The notes: a model not told the origin generated them from the sequence alone. Counted from the stretch's first letter, positions 17,447 through 27,181 are shown. The stretch is 64,000 nucleotides of DNA from Nostocoides sp. F2B08 (GCF_009184895.1 NZ_WESE01000001.1:310001-374000); one strand, 5' to 3'. Translations and numbers: made by a program.

Positions 17447-18640
17447 TCACTCCTGTCCGACAGCTGTCCGTCCCGCGGGGACGACCGGCTCATGTCGGTC
17501 CACCTCGTCGTCCCAGGCCAGGATGCCCCCGCCGAGCGACGCGACCCGGCCGACACCCACCGACAGCAGGTAGGCGGCCGCGTGGGCGCTGCGCACTCCG
17601 CTGCGGCAGTAGGCCACTACGCTCGCACCCTCCGCGCGCCACCGGTCGACGAGGTCCGCGGCATCGCCGGCGACCAGCGCACCGAGTGGAACGTGCACGG
17701 ACGGCTCGATCCGGCCCTCGGCGAGCTCCTCCGCTTCGCGGACGTCGAGGACGACCTCCCTATCGGCAGCCTCGTGCCCCAGCCTGGTCCGGAGCTCGGT
17801 GACGCTCACGAGCGGGACCGGTGGCGGTTCCTCACCCGACCGGACCTCCGTGATCGTCGGACTGACACCGCAGAGGGGGCAGTCGGCCCTCGACCGCACC
17901 GGCACCTCGCCCCACGTCCCCTCGAGGGCGTCGTGCAGGATGATCCGCCCGACCGCCGGACGACCGGCGCCCGTGATGAGCTTGACCGCCTCGGCCGCCT
18001 GGAGCGCCCCCATCACCCCCGGCAACGCGCCGATGACCCCGGTCTCCGCGCACGACGCGACCGATCCCGGCGGCGGGGCCTCCGGGAAGACACAGCGGTA
18101 GCACGGGCCCCGTCCTGCCCACCAGACGCTCAGCTGCCCCGCGAACGCGTTGATCGAGGCCCACACGTGCGGCACCCCGGCCAGCGCGCAGGCGTCGGTG
18201 ACGAGGTACCGCGCAGCGAAGTTGTCGGCGCCGTCCACGACGAGGTCGTATGCGGTGAGCAGCTCCTCCGCCCCCTCCGCCGAGAACCGGCGTGGGTGGG
18301 TCCGGACCACGACGTGGGGATTGACCTCGCGCAGCCGGTCGGCGGCCGAGTCGACCTTCGGACGACCGACGTCGGCGTCGGAGTGGAGGGGCTGGCGGTG
18401 CAGATTCGAGGTCTCGACGACGTCGTCGTCGATGACGCCGATCGTGCCGACACCCGCCGCCGCGAGGTAGGTCAGCGCCGGCGAACCCAGCCCTCCCGCA
18501 CCGACGACGAGGACCCGTGCTGCGGCCAACCGTCGCTGCCCGAGATCACCGATCTCGGCGAGCCTGGTGTGCCGCGCATACCGTCGTCGTTCGGCCTCGC
18601 TCAGGGGCGGGCCGGGCTCGACGAGCGGCGCGAACTCCAT
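17447..18640 (-). CDS. moeZ: MoeZ adenylyltransferase/sulfurtransferase
   Basis: A 397-residue fusion of a ThiF/MoeB adenylyltransferase (about 1-270) and a rhodanese domain (about 290-397). It activates and thiolates the C-termini of small sulfur carriers for molybdopterin, cysteine and other sulfur metabolites. The nucleotide loop is VVGAGGLGSPAL; zinc cysteines are CYRC and CPLC; the rhodanese cysteine is in AYCRSGVRS. ATG 18640 follows a TATCGT -10 box (18648-18653) by 7 bases, suggesting a leaderless transcript. It is divergent from the TetR gene. Confidence 0.9.
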   Translation of the reverse strand: MEFAPLVEPGPPLSEAERRRYARHTRLAEIGDLGQRRLAAARVLVVGAGGLGSPALTYLAAAGVGTIGVIDDDVVETSNLHRQPLHSDADVGRPKVDSAADRLREVNPHVVVRTHPRRFSAEGAEELLTAYDLVVDGADNFAARYLVTDACALAGVPHVWASINAFAGQLSVWWAGRGPCYRCVFPEAPPPGSVASCAETGVIGALPGVMGALQAAEAVKLITGAGRPAVGRIILHDALEGTWGEVPVRSRADCPLCGVSPTITEVRSGEEPPPVPLVSVTELRTRLGHEAADREVVLDVREAEELAEGRIEPSVHVPLGALVAGDAADLVDRWRAEGASVVAYCRSGVRSAHAAAYLLSVGVGRVASLGGGILAWDDEVDRHEPVVPAGRTAVGQE

Positions 18641-18713
18641 ACGGTGCACGATAGTCGCGATCGACGCGCCTAGAGTGGGCACGCGACGAGCCAGCCGAGC
18701 GAGCAGGAGAGCC

Positions 18714-19400
18714 ATGAGCACCACCCAGGCCATGACCGGCCAGCGCGGACAACGCCTGCCCCGGTCCGCGCGTCGCGCCCAGCTGCTCGAGGCTGCGCAG
18801 GCGGTGTTCGCCACCGCCGGCTACCACGCGGCCGCCATGGACGACATCGCCGACCGCGCAGGTGTCTCCAAGCCGGTTCTCTACCAGCACTTTCCGGGCA
18901 AGCTGGACCTCTACCTGGCCCTCCTGGACCAGCACTGCACGACCCTCGAGAGCCTGGTCCGGGACGCCCTGCACACTCCTGCCGAGTCCGCCAAGTCCAA
19001 GGTCTTCGCGGCGATCGAGGCGTACTTCGACTTCGTCGCCCGCGAGGACGCGGCGTTCCGCATGGTCTTCGAGTCCGACCTGACGAGCGAGCCCCGGGTG
19101 CGCGAGCGGATCGACGCCGTGACGGACACGTGCGCCGAGGCGATCGCCGAGGCGATCGTCGAGGACACGGCCGGAGGCCTCGACGACGAGCAGGCGCTCC
19201 TGATGGCCGTGGGCCTGGCCGGCCTGTCCCAGGTCTCGGCGCGGCACTGGCTGGCCCAGGGCGCCGCGCTGCCGAAGGAGGTGGCGGCCCGGCTGGTCGG
19301 ACAGCTCGCCTGGCGCGGTGTCACGGGCTTCCCCACCGGCCACGCCGAGGACGCGCTCCCCCGACCGAGCGGGGAAGAAGGAGACGATACGGCGGGTTAG
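18714..19400 (+). CDS. TetR-family regulator
   Basis: A 228-residue TetR/AcrR-type repressor. The helix-turn-helix spans about residues 30-62 (GYHAAAMDDIADRAGVSKPV then LYQHFPGKLDL). The ligand-binding part is all-helical without a recognised substrate motif. ATG 18714 follows CAGGAGA. It is divergent from moeZ across 73 bases, so it may control itself and moeZ, which is inference from position. It resembles Rv3208 in both sequence type and place. Confidence 0.88.
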   Translation: MSTTQAMTGQRGQRLPRSARRAQLLEAAQAVFATAGYHAAAMDDIADRAGVSKPVLYQHFPGKLDLYLALLDQHCTTLESLVRDALHTPAESAKSKVFAAIEAYFDFVAREDAAFRMVFESDLTSEPRVRERIDAVTDTCAEAIAEAIVEDTAGGLDDEQALLMAVGLAGLSQVSARHWLAQGAALPKEVAARLVGQLAWRGVTGFPTGHAEDALPRPSGEEGDDTAG

Positions 19401-19484
19401 CCTTGACGCGAACCCGTCCCTCGGACGCACCCGACCCGCCCCGCGGCCACGTTCCGGCCCGCCGGGACTGAAAGGAAGTCACCA

Positions 19485-19724
19485 GTGGAGGTCAAGATCG
19501 GCGTCCAGAACGTCGCTCGTGAACTGAGCATCGAAACCGACCAGTCGGCCGAGGAGGTCGCCGCGGCCGTTCGATCCGCGGTGAGCGACTCCGGCGGCAT
19601 CCTCGGCCTCACCGACTCCAAGGGCCGCGAGATCCTCGTGCCCGTCGCGGCGCTCGCCTACGTCCAGGTGGGCGACTCGGAGAAGGGCCGCGTCGGCTTC
19701 GGCACGGTACCCCTGCCGCGCTAG
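19485..19724 (+). CDS. DUF3107 protein
   Basis: A 79-residue acidic protein of the actinobacterial DUF3107 family (Rv3208A/TB9.4-like). It has the family pattern of an N-terminal beta strand (VEVKIGVQNVARELSIE) and a conserved GREILVPV...YVQVG segment near the C-terminus. No enzyme motif is present and the family function is unknown. The GTG start has GAAAGGAAG about 7 bases upstream. It follows the TetR gene by 84 bases on the same strand. Confidence 0.88.
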   Translation: MEVKIGVQNVARELSIETDQSAEEVAAAVRSAVSDSGGILGLTDSKGREILVPVAALAYVQVGDSEKGRVGFGTVPLPR

Positions 19725-19770
19725 GCGCACCGCCCCACCTCCGTCGGCTCTCCAGGGAGGCAGACCCGCA

Positions 19771-20037
19771 GTGCTCCTCACCATTCTCGGCGCGCTCGTG
19801 CTCGGTGCCGTCATCGGCGCGCTCGCCCGTCTGATCCTCCCGGGCCGGCAGAGCATCTCGCTCGTCGTCACCGTCATCCTCGGCGTGCTCGGCTCGCTCG
19901 TGGGCAGCTGGGTCGTCTACCAGCTCGGGTATGAGGGATCCGGTGGTTTCGAAGCGGTGCCGTTCCTCGCGGGGGTCGTCGTCGCGGCGCTCCTCATCGT
20001 GGGGTACGGCATGCTCACGGGCCGCCGGCAGATCTGA
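19771..20037 (+). CDS. GlsB/YeaQ/YmgE-family membrane protein
   Basis: An 88-residue hydrophobic protein with three predicted membrane segments (about 2-20, 30-48 and 62-82), the glycine-rich GAVIGALARLILPGR motif typical of the family, and a C-terminal TGRRQI. Family members are small envelope proteins often linked to stress; a precise role is unknown. The GTG start follows CAGGGAGG. A CGTCAC-GCC-GTGACG dyad (about 20,069-20,083) lies between it and the convergent ferritin-like gene and may help terminate both. Confidence 0.85.
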   Translation: MLLTILGALVLGAVIGALARLILPGRQSISLVVTVILGVLGSLVGSWVVYQLGYEGSGGFEAVPFLAGVVVAALLIVGYGMLTGRRQI

Positions 20038-20113
20038 CCGCGGACACGGCGGCGCTCCGCTGACTCCCCGTCACGCCGTGACGAGCGCGTCGGCAGAGAT
20101 CCCGGGATCGATC

Positions 20114-20821
20114 TCAGGCCGTCAGACCCATCCTCGTCATCCGGTCGGTGTGCCGCTCGGTGACTCTGCGCAGTATCGCACCGATCTCCCCGAGGTCGGC
20201 TCCGGGACGCTCGGGTGTTCCGACGAGCAACATACCCATGGCCTCGCGGTCGGCGGCGACCTGCTGGGCCTGGGTCAGGGCCTCACCGACCAGCCGTCGA
20301 CCCCACAGCGAAAGTCGGCTCGCCTCGGGCGATCCGGGTGTGATCGACTCGCGGACCACCGAGATGAGGTAGGCCCGCTTGCCGTCGTCCGCGACGACCT
20401 GCTCGACCACCTCGCGAGTGCGGGGATCGACCAGCCGGGCCATCTCGCGGTAGAAGTCGACGATGATGCCGTCCGCCACACTGGCCTTGACCAGCCCTTC
20501 GAGCCACGTCTCGGCCCTGGTGCGCCGGTTGAGGTCGTCGATCACGGTCGTGAACGGAGCCATCGCGTCCTCCAGCGTCGAGCCCAGCTCGGCCAGGCGC
20601 CCCTCGAGGCGGCGGACGTGGTCGAAGTCGGCCGCCGCATACCGGCAGAGGGCCACTCGCGAGGCGAGGTCGGGGGCGGAGAACGCGTGGACGGCCAGCG
20701 ACTGGTACGTCGTCAGCTCGCTGTAGGCGAGCACCCCGAGCAGGTCCACGGCCCCGGCCACGTAGTCCGGGTCGAGGTCGCCGGCGCCGCCGGAGGACGG
20801 GTATGCGTCGGTCGCGCTCAC
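20114..20821 (-). CDS. Ferritin-like fold protein (Rv3210c-type)
   Basis: A 235-residue, mostly helical protein resembling the ferritin-like family beside rhlE in actinobacteria. Candidate carboxylate/histidine ligands occur in four helices (ELTTYQSLAVHAF near 35, ADFDHVRRLEGRLAEL near 70, DGIIVDFYREMA near 120, RRVTERHTDRM near 225). Metal binding is plausible but unproven. The GTG start is supported by a TACGCT -10-like box (20,830-20,835) 8 bases upstream. It is convergent with the YeaQ-like gene and divergent from the DEAD-box gene. Confidence 0.75.
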   Translation of the reverse strand: MSATDAYPSSGGAGDLDPDYVAGAVDLLGVLAYSELTTYQSLAVHAFSAPDLASRVALCRYAAADFDHVRRLEGRLAELGSTLEDAMAPFTTVIDDLNRRTRAETWLEGLVKASVADGIIVDFYREMARLVDPRTREVVEQVVADDGKRAYLISVVRESITPGSPEASRLSLWGRRLVGEALTQAQQVAADREAMGMLLVGTPERPGADLGEIGAILRRVTERHTDRMTRMGLTA

Positions 20822-21136
20822 ATCGACCGAGCGTAGTCGTCGCGAGAGTTTCGCTGAGGGAGGACGAGCGCCGGCCCGGTCCGGGTGTCGGCCGCTGATG
20901 TGGCCGACGCTGGCCCAGCCGGTAGACTCGCGGTCGTACCGGTGCCCGGTCGGCACACGGATGACCATCGCAGACTGTGTGTGACTCCTCGGTGAGCGCC
21001 TCCCGCGGCTCCCTCTCGACTTCCTCCGATCGGCCCAGTTCCCGGCGCGCGGCACCGCGCTCCGGTCCGTGGCACGACACCCGCCCGCTCGGACGAGCGG
21101 ACGGGGTGTCTCGATCGAAAGAGACCGACCAGACCT
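20822..21136 (+). promoter_or_regulatory. Long leader of the DEAD-box helicase gene with a stem-loop
   Basis: These 315 bases hold no gene I can support. A strong stem-loop (arms 21077-21090 and 21095-21109, loop GGAC, one mismatch/bulge) lies 27 bases before the helicase ATG, with another short GTCTC/GAGAC pairing next to it. No clear Shine-Dalgarno sequence is present. DEAD-box helicase mRNAs often have structured leaders through which the enzyme regulates itself; that is a possibility here, not shown. Confidence 0.45.
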
Positions 21137-22663
<1,527 letters not shown>

Positions 22664-22682
22664 CCCGCTCGGGCGACACCGG

Positions 22683-23325
22683 AAATGCCAACCGCGCCCT
22701 ATCCCACGCGCCCGGCATACCCCTGACCCACCGGCTCGACGCCGGCATGCCAACCGCGCCCTATCCCACGCGCCCGGCATACCGCTGACCCACCGGGGGC
22801 GACACCGGCATGCCCGCCGCGCCCTATCCCACGCGCCCGGCATACCCCCGACCCACCGGCTCGACACCGGCATGCCAACCGCGCCCTATCCCACGCGCCC
22901 GGCATACCCCTGACCCACCGGGGGCGACACCGGCATGCCCGCCGCGCCCTATCCCACGCGCCCGGCATACCCCTGACCCACCGAGGGCGACACCGGCATG
23001 CCCGCCGGGCCCTATCCCACGCGCCCGGCATACCCCCGACCCACCGGCTCGACACCGGCATGCCAACCGCGCCCTATCCCACACGCCCGGCATACCCCCG
23101 ACCCACCGGGGCCGACGCCGGCATGCCAACCGCGCCCTATCCCACGCGCCCGGCATACCCCCGACCCACCGACTCGAGTGCCGTATGCCAACCGCGCCCT
23201 ATCTCACGCGCCCGGCATACCCCCGACCCACCGGGGGCGACACCGGCATGCCAACCGCGCCCCATCCCACGCGCCCGGCATACCCCCGACCCACCGACTC
23301 GAGTGCCGTATGCCAACCGCGCGGA
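22683..23325. repeat. Tandem array of a 62/63-bp palindromic unit (array 1)
   Basis: Ten near-identical units and a partial eleventh. The ATGC cores begin at 22685, 22747, 22810, 22872, 22935, 22998, 23060, 23123, 23185, 23248 and 23310. Each unit holds GGCATGCC, a conserved middle, GGCATACCCC and GACCCACCG. The linkers largely alternate between CTCGACACC-type and GGGCGACACC-type, which sets the 62/63 spacing. GGCATGCC and GGTATGCC can pair on the minus-strand RNA, with an inner CGCG/CGCG stem. It fills the convergent gap between the DEAD-box and alcohol dehydrogenase genes. Period and indels make it non-coding. Confidence 0.95.
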
Positions 23326-23332
23326 CTCGGGC

Positions 23333-24385
23333 TCACTCGTCCGGGATCGTGCTCACATCGATGACGAAGCGGTAGCGCACGTCGGAGGCGACGACGCGGT
23401 CGTAGGCGTCGTTGACCTGGTCCGCGGAGATCTTCTCCACGGTCGCCGCGATGCCGTGCTCGGCGCAGAAGTCGAGCATGGCCTGCGTTCCGGCGATGCC
23501 GCCGATGTTCGACCCGGTCAGCACCTTGTCGCCGGAGATGAGCGACCCGATGCGCACCTGCTGGGGATTGGTCGGCAGACCGACGTTGACGACAGCGCCG
23601 AAGGGCTTGAGCATCCCGAGGTAGCGGTCGAGCGGGACGTCGGCGCTGACCGTGTTGAGCACGAGGTCGAAGCGACCCCGGAGCTCCTTGAAGACCGACC
23701 CGTCCGCCGTGGCCCGGTAGTCGGAAGCGCCGAAGGACCGACCGTCCTCCTCCTTGGACGTGGTCTGCGATAGCACCGTGACGTCAGCGCCCATCGCGGC
23801 GGCGATCTTGACCGCCATGTGGCCGAGGCCACCCATCCCCACGACGGCGACCGAACTCCCGGCGCCGATCTTCCACCGGTCCAGTGGCGTGTAGACCGTG
23901 ACCCCCGCGCACAGCAGGGGCGCGGCGACGTCGAGCTCGAGACCGTCGGGAATGCGAAGGACGAACCGCTCGGCGACGATGACCTCGCGGCTGTAGCCGC
24001 CCATCGCGACCTCACCGTCGGGATACGTGTCGTTGTACGTCCACACCGTCTTCTCGGTGCAGAAGTTCTCGTGGTCCGTCGTGCACATCTCGCACTCACC
24101 GCAGCTGTCGACCATGCAGCCGACACCCACCCGGTCCCCGACGCTATGGGACGTCACCGCCTCCCCCACCTCGATGACCGTGCCCGCGATCTCATGCCCG
24201 GGCACCATCGGGAACAGCGCGGAGCCCCACTCCTCACGTGCCTGGTGGATGTCGCTGTGGCAGATGCCTGCATAGGCGATCTCGATCCGGACGTCGTCCG
24301 GACGCAGGTCGCGGCGTTCGATGGTGACGGGTGCCAGTGGTTCTCCCGCAGCGGGAGCAGCAAGGGCGCGGGTGGTCGTCGGCAT
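23333..24385 (-). CDS. Zinc-dependent alcohol/aldehyde dehydrogenase (YahK/AdhC type)
   Basis: A 350-residue medium-chain zinc dehydrogenase of the cinnamyl alcohol dehydrogenase/YahK group, expected to reduce aldehydes with NADPH. Catalytic zinc ligands are C and H in AGICHSD and GHE. The structural-zinc loop has four cysteines (CGECEMC...NFC). The Rossmann motif is VVGMGGLGHMAV near residue 185. ATG 24385 has GGAG 5 bases upstream. The stop codon lies 8 bases beyond repeat array 1. It interrupts an otherwise conserved helicase-ParA neighbourhood. Confidence 0.9.
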   Translation of the reverse strand: MPTTTRALAAPAAGEPLAPVTIERRDLRPDDVRIEIAYAGICHSDIHQAREEWGSALFPMVPGHEIAGTVIEVGEAVTSHSVGDRVGVGCMVDSCGECEMCTTDHENFCTEKTVWTYNDTYPDGEVAMGGYSREVIVAERFVLRIPDGLELDVAAPLLCAGVTVYTPLDRWKIGAGSSVAVVGMGGLGHMAVKIAAAMGADVTVLSQTTSKEEDGRSFGASDYRATADGSVFKELRGRFDLVLNTVSADVPLDRYLGMLKPFGAVVNVGLPTNPQQVRIGSLISGDKVLTGSNIGGIAGTQAMLDFCAEHGIAATVEKISADQVNDAYDRVVASDVRYRFVIDVSTIPDE

Positions 24386-24461
24386 GACGTCTCCATTCGG
24401 GTCGGCGGTCCTCGGTGAGGACGGACGGGGGTGAGGCGATCCGGGGCGGATGCGGGTGGGG

Positions 24462-25244
24462 TCAGATACGTTCGAGGACGGCGGCGGCGACCTCGCGATA
24501 GGCCTGGGCGCCCTTCGAGGTGCGACTCGAGCCGAGGATCGAGCGCCCGACGGCGGGTGCCTCGGCGAAGCGAACGGTCCGCGGAATCGGCGGCTCCAGG
24601 ACGTCGAGTCCGTAGCGCTCGCCGACGTCGGCCAGCACCTCGCGCGAGTGGTTGCTCCGCCCGTCGTACATGGTGGCGAGAATGCCGACGACCTTGAGCT
24701 TCTTGTTGAGGATGCGCCGTACGTCCTTGACCGTGTCGAGCAGCTGCCCGACACCGCGGTGGCTGAGCATCTCGGCAGGCATGGGGATGATCAGTCCGCC
24801 GCTCGCGGTGAGGGCATTGAGGGTGAGCACCCCGAGAGTCGGAGAGCAGTCGAGGAGGATGATGTCGTAGTCGTGCACGACATCCTCGAGGGCGCCGGCG
24901 AGGACGTACTCCCGACCAGGGCGGGGCAGGAGCTGCGCCTCGGCCCCGGCGAGGTCGATCGTGCTCGGGACGAGGTCCACTCCGTCCTCGGTCGCCAGAA
25001 CGGCCTCGCCCATGTCCGCTCTACCCAGGACGACCTCGTTGATCGACGTTTCGACCGCGTCCGGGTCGACCCCGAGGCTGAAGGTCAGGCAGGCCTGCGG
25101 GTCGAGATCGATCAGGAGGACCTTCTTGTCGAGCTCGGCGAAGGCGGCCCCGAGGGAGGCCACGGACGTGGTCTTCGCCACTCCCCCCTTCTGGTTGGCC
25201 AGCGAGATGATCGTCGCCTTGGGGGCTCGGGAGCGTTTGGGCAT
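24462..25244 (-). CDS. ParA/Soj-like ATPase (Rv3213c-type)
   Basis: A 260-residue ParA/MinD-family P-loop ATPase. The deviant Walker A is NQKGGVAKTT near residue 18, Walker A' is LLIDLDPQAC, and Walker B is IILLDCSP. No parB gene or parS-like site is nearby, so it is unlikely to be the main chromosome-partition ParA. Its start lies 5 bases after the LysR stop codon on the same strand, so both are probably on one transcript. Confidence 0.88.
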   Translation of the reverse strand: MPKRSRAPKATIISLANQKGGVAKTTSVASLGAAFAELDKKVLLIDLDPQACLTFSLGVDPDAVETSINEVVLGRADMGEAVLATEDGVDLVPSTIDLAGAEAQLLPRPGREYVLAGALEDVVHDYDIILLDCSPTLGVLTLNALTASGGLIIPMPAEMLSHRGVGQLLDTVKDVRRILNKKLKVVGILATMYDGRSNHSREVLADVGERYGLDVLEPPIPRTVRFAEAPAVGRSILGSSRTSKGAQAYREVAAAVLERI

Positions 25245-25249
25245 GCGGC

Positions 25250-26182
25250 CTAGTCTGTCATCCTGCGAGCAGGCGCCGGACCGGCGGCCCAGTCGATGAC
25301 GAAGCGTCGGAACAGGTTCGCCGAGGGCAGCAGCGGATGGTGCGATGTCCAGGCCAGGCCGAGGTGCCGCACGGCATCCACACCGGCCAGAGGACGCAGC
25401 ACGACGCCGTCCGTTCCGACCGGGCCGACCGCGGCTCCCAGCGACGGAAGGATCGAGATGCCCAGACCGTGACCGACGAACCCGCGCACGGTCGCGAGGT
25501 CGTCCGCCTCGAAGGCGACATCGGGATCGACCCCGACGGCGTGGAAGATCTCCAGCGTGATCCGACGCAGCCGGGACGGGGACCGTAGCAGGACGAGCCG
25601 CTCGTCCCGACAGTTGCGCAGGTCGACTGCCTCGGCAGCCGCGAGCGGGTGCCCGTCGGGCAGCGCGAGATACAGCTCGTCGGTGAGGAGCGGATGCCAG
25701 AGCACGTGCGGACCGACCGCCCGGCTCGTGGTGAGCTCGAGGTCGATCCGGCCGGAGGCGAGCAACGGGGAGATGCGGTTGTCCTCGTTGCTCACCGTCG
25801 CCTCGAGGACGAACTGCACGCTGGGGTGCGAACGCTCGAACTGCCTGATCAGGGTCGGCACGAGCCACGTGCCGAGACTGAGGGGGAAACCCAGGCTGAC
25901 GACCCCCCGCTCCGGGTCGACCAGCTGTTCGACGGTCGCGAGGCCGTCGTCGACCGCATTGACCACCTGGTCCACGTAGCGCTTAAACGCCAGTCCCGCG
26001 AGCGTCATACGCAGCACGCGTCCCTGCCGCTCGAGCAGCGCAGTGCCGACCTCGTCCTCCAACCGGGCGAGGGCGCGGGAGACCGACGGCTGGCTCACGC
26101 CGAAGACCTCGCTCACCTCCGTGACTGTGGTCCCGTCCGCCACGAGTTGGAACCAGCGGAGCGAATCGACGTCCATCGCCAT
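25250..26182 (-). CDS. LysR-family transcriptional regulator
   Basis: A 310-residue LysR-type regulator. The winged helix-turn-helix lies near residues 18-60 (VTEVSEVFGVSQPSVSRALA) and the two-lobed effector domain follows (GVVSLGFPLSLGTWLVP... then SILPSLGAAVGP). ATG 26182 or ATG 26176 could start it. It is divergent from a small unknown gene across 78 bases that hold a T-N11-A dyad. The effector is unknown. A ParA gene follows immediately, so control of parA by readthrough is possible. Confidence 0.88.
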   Translation of the reverse strand: MAMDVDSLRWFQLVADGTTVTEVSEVFGVSQPSVSRALARLEDEVGTALLERQGRVLRMTLAGLAFKRYVDQVVNAVDDGLATVEQLVDPERGVVSLGFPLSLGTWLVPTLIRQFERSHPSVQFVLEATVSNEDNRISPLLASGRIDLELTTSRAVGPHVLWHPLLTDELYLALPDGHPLAAAEAVDLRNCRDERLVLLRSPSRLRRITLEIFHAVGVDPDVAFEADDLATVRGFVGHGLGISILPSLGAAVGPVGTDGVVLRPLAGVDAVRHLGLAWTSHHPLLPSANLFRRFVIDWAAGPAPARRMTD

Positions 26183-26187
26183 ATCGT

Positions 26188-26202
26188 ATGCGTTCTGCGC
26201 AT
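26188..26202. promoter_or_regulatory. LysR-type T-N11-A operator
   Basis: ATGCG-TTCTG-CGCAT is a perfect dyad with 5-base arms that contains T-N11-A, the LysR-family recognition pattern. It lies 6 bases upstream of the LysR start and about 60 bases before the divergent small gene, the usual place for an autoregulatory site. Confidence 0.6.
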
Positions 26203-26260
26203 GGATCAGATGTGACTGTGCTATTGGACGTATAGGTCTTGGCTTCGAGATCATCGACGT

Positions 26261-26521
26261 ATGACGAACATCAGGACCACCACCCTCATCCGCTCCGTCC
26301 GCGACGACCTGCGCGAGCGCCGGGCCGCTCGCGCCGAGTACCGCGCCTTGAAGGCGGCTCTCGCCTCGTACCGCTCCCCCGCCGAGATCGACGACCTGCT
26401 CGTCATGGCGGACGACGAGAACGCCGAGTCGGCTCTCGTCCGGGACATTCTGAGCGGCAACCTGCGCCAGTACCACGCAACGCACGGCGCAGGCCTCGGC
26501 GCGATGCGGTACAGCGCCTGA
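26261..26521 (+). CDS. Small hypothetical protein
   Basis: An 86-residue protein I do not recognise. The N-terminal half is a basic, arginine-rich helix (about residues 10-38, RSVRDDLRERRAARAEYRAL); the rest is acidic and then neutral, ending GAMRYSA. There is no signal peptide, membrane segment or cysteine. It is divergent from the LysR gene and shares its operator region, making it a likely target. Its last codons and stop are part of a 30-bp direct repeat. Confidence 0.6.
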   Translation: MTNIRTTTLIRSVRDDLRERRAARAEYRALKAALASYRSPAEIDDLLVMADDENAESALVRDILSGNLRQYHATHGAGLGAMRYSA

Positions 26522-26583
26522 CCCCCCGCCGATCGGCGGGCCGTGACGACCCGTCGGCGCGATGCGGTACAGCGCCTGACCCC
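26496..26583. repeat. 30-bp direct repeat copying the 3' end of the small gene
   Basis: The 30 bases at 26496-26525, covering the last codons and TGA of the small gene, recur exactly at 26554-26583 with a 58-base period. Between them is a perfect 16-bp palindrome (CCCGCCGATCGGCGGG, 26525-26540) and a short unique piece. The second copy is outside any gene. Confidence 0.85.
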
Positions 26584-26596
26584 TGGCTCGACGCGT

Positions 26597-27181
26597 TCAG
26601 CCGACGAGCCGAGCCATCGGGCGCGGAAACGGAATGACCGCGTGCGGCGTGACGACGAACGCGTGCAGCAGCGTCATCGACACCTGCTCGCACGCCTCAA
26701 GGACGGCCTCGTGCCACGCGCGGTCGTGGTCGACGACGAAGCTCTGGCCCGGGCGCGCTCGGGCGAGGACGATACCGATCGACTGTTCACCGAGCTGCTC
26801 GGCGACGCCGTGCAGCCAGCGACCGACGACCTCGTGCGCCGACGAGGTGGCCGGCAGATCCGTGACGAGCACAGGCACGGTGGGTCTCCTCTCGGCGTCA
26901 CACAGGACGAGCAGGAGGGCACCTGATGCGATGTCGTCCAGGTCGAGCAGCAGTCTGACGAGCTCTGCGGCGTCCTCCTCACCGTCCACCGGAGCCCGCT
27001 CACTGGAACGCTCACCGAGGGATCGGTCGATACAGTCCTCGTCGGTGCAGTCGTCATCGAGGCAGACCTCGTCGGTGCATTCGGCGCCGAAGCAGTCCCC
27101 CTCATAGCAGCTCGGATTCGAGCAATCCCGGTCGAACGGGGCGTCATCGAGGGGATCGGGAGTTCGTGAGTCGTAGATCAT
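26597..27181 (-). CDS. Unknown protein with a seven-cysteine pentapeptide repeat
   Basis: A 194-residue protein of unknown function. Cysteines occur at residues 20, 25, 30, 35, 40, 45 and 50, exactly five apart, with mostly acidic residues between them (TDEVC, LDDDC, TDEDC). The rest (about 65-194) looks like a folded alpha/beta domain with ARPGQSFVVDHDRAW, and I cannot assign it to a family. The cysteine stretch could bind metal or a cluster. ATG 27181 is preferred; an in-frame ATG at 27232 adds 17 residues and neither has a good ribosome-binding site. The cysteine codons are encoded by a 15-bp-period microrepeat (27032-27124). Confidence 0.65.
   Translation of the reverse strand: MIYDSRTPDPLDDAPFDRDCSNPSCYEGDCFGAECTDEVCLDDDCTDEDCIDRSLGERSSERAPVDGEEDAAELVRLLLDLDDIASGALLLVLCDAERRPTVPVLVTDLPATSSAHEVVGRWLHGVAEQLGEQSIGIVLARARPGQSFVVDHDRAWHEAVLEACEQVSMTLLHAFVVTPHAVIPFPRPMARLVG

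Noticed and set aside
22683-23325. CRISPR array
   Set aside because: There are no unique spacers; the entire 62-63 bp unit repeats, and no cas gene is in the window.
22683-23370. Long open frames on both strands through the first repeat array, encoding repetitive Pro/Arg/His-rich peptides
   Set aside because: The unit length alternates between 62 and 63, so copies shift frame; no ribosome-binding site is present, and the frames exist only because the GC-rich repeat lacks stops.
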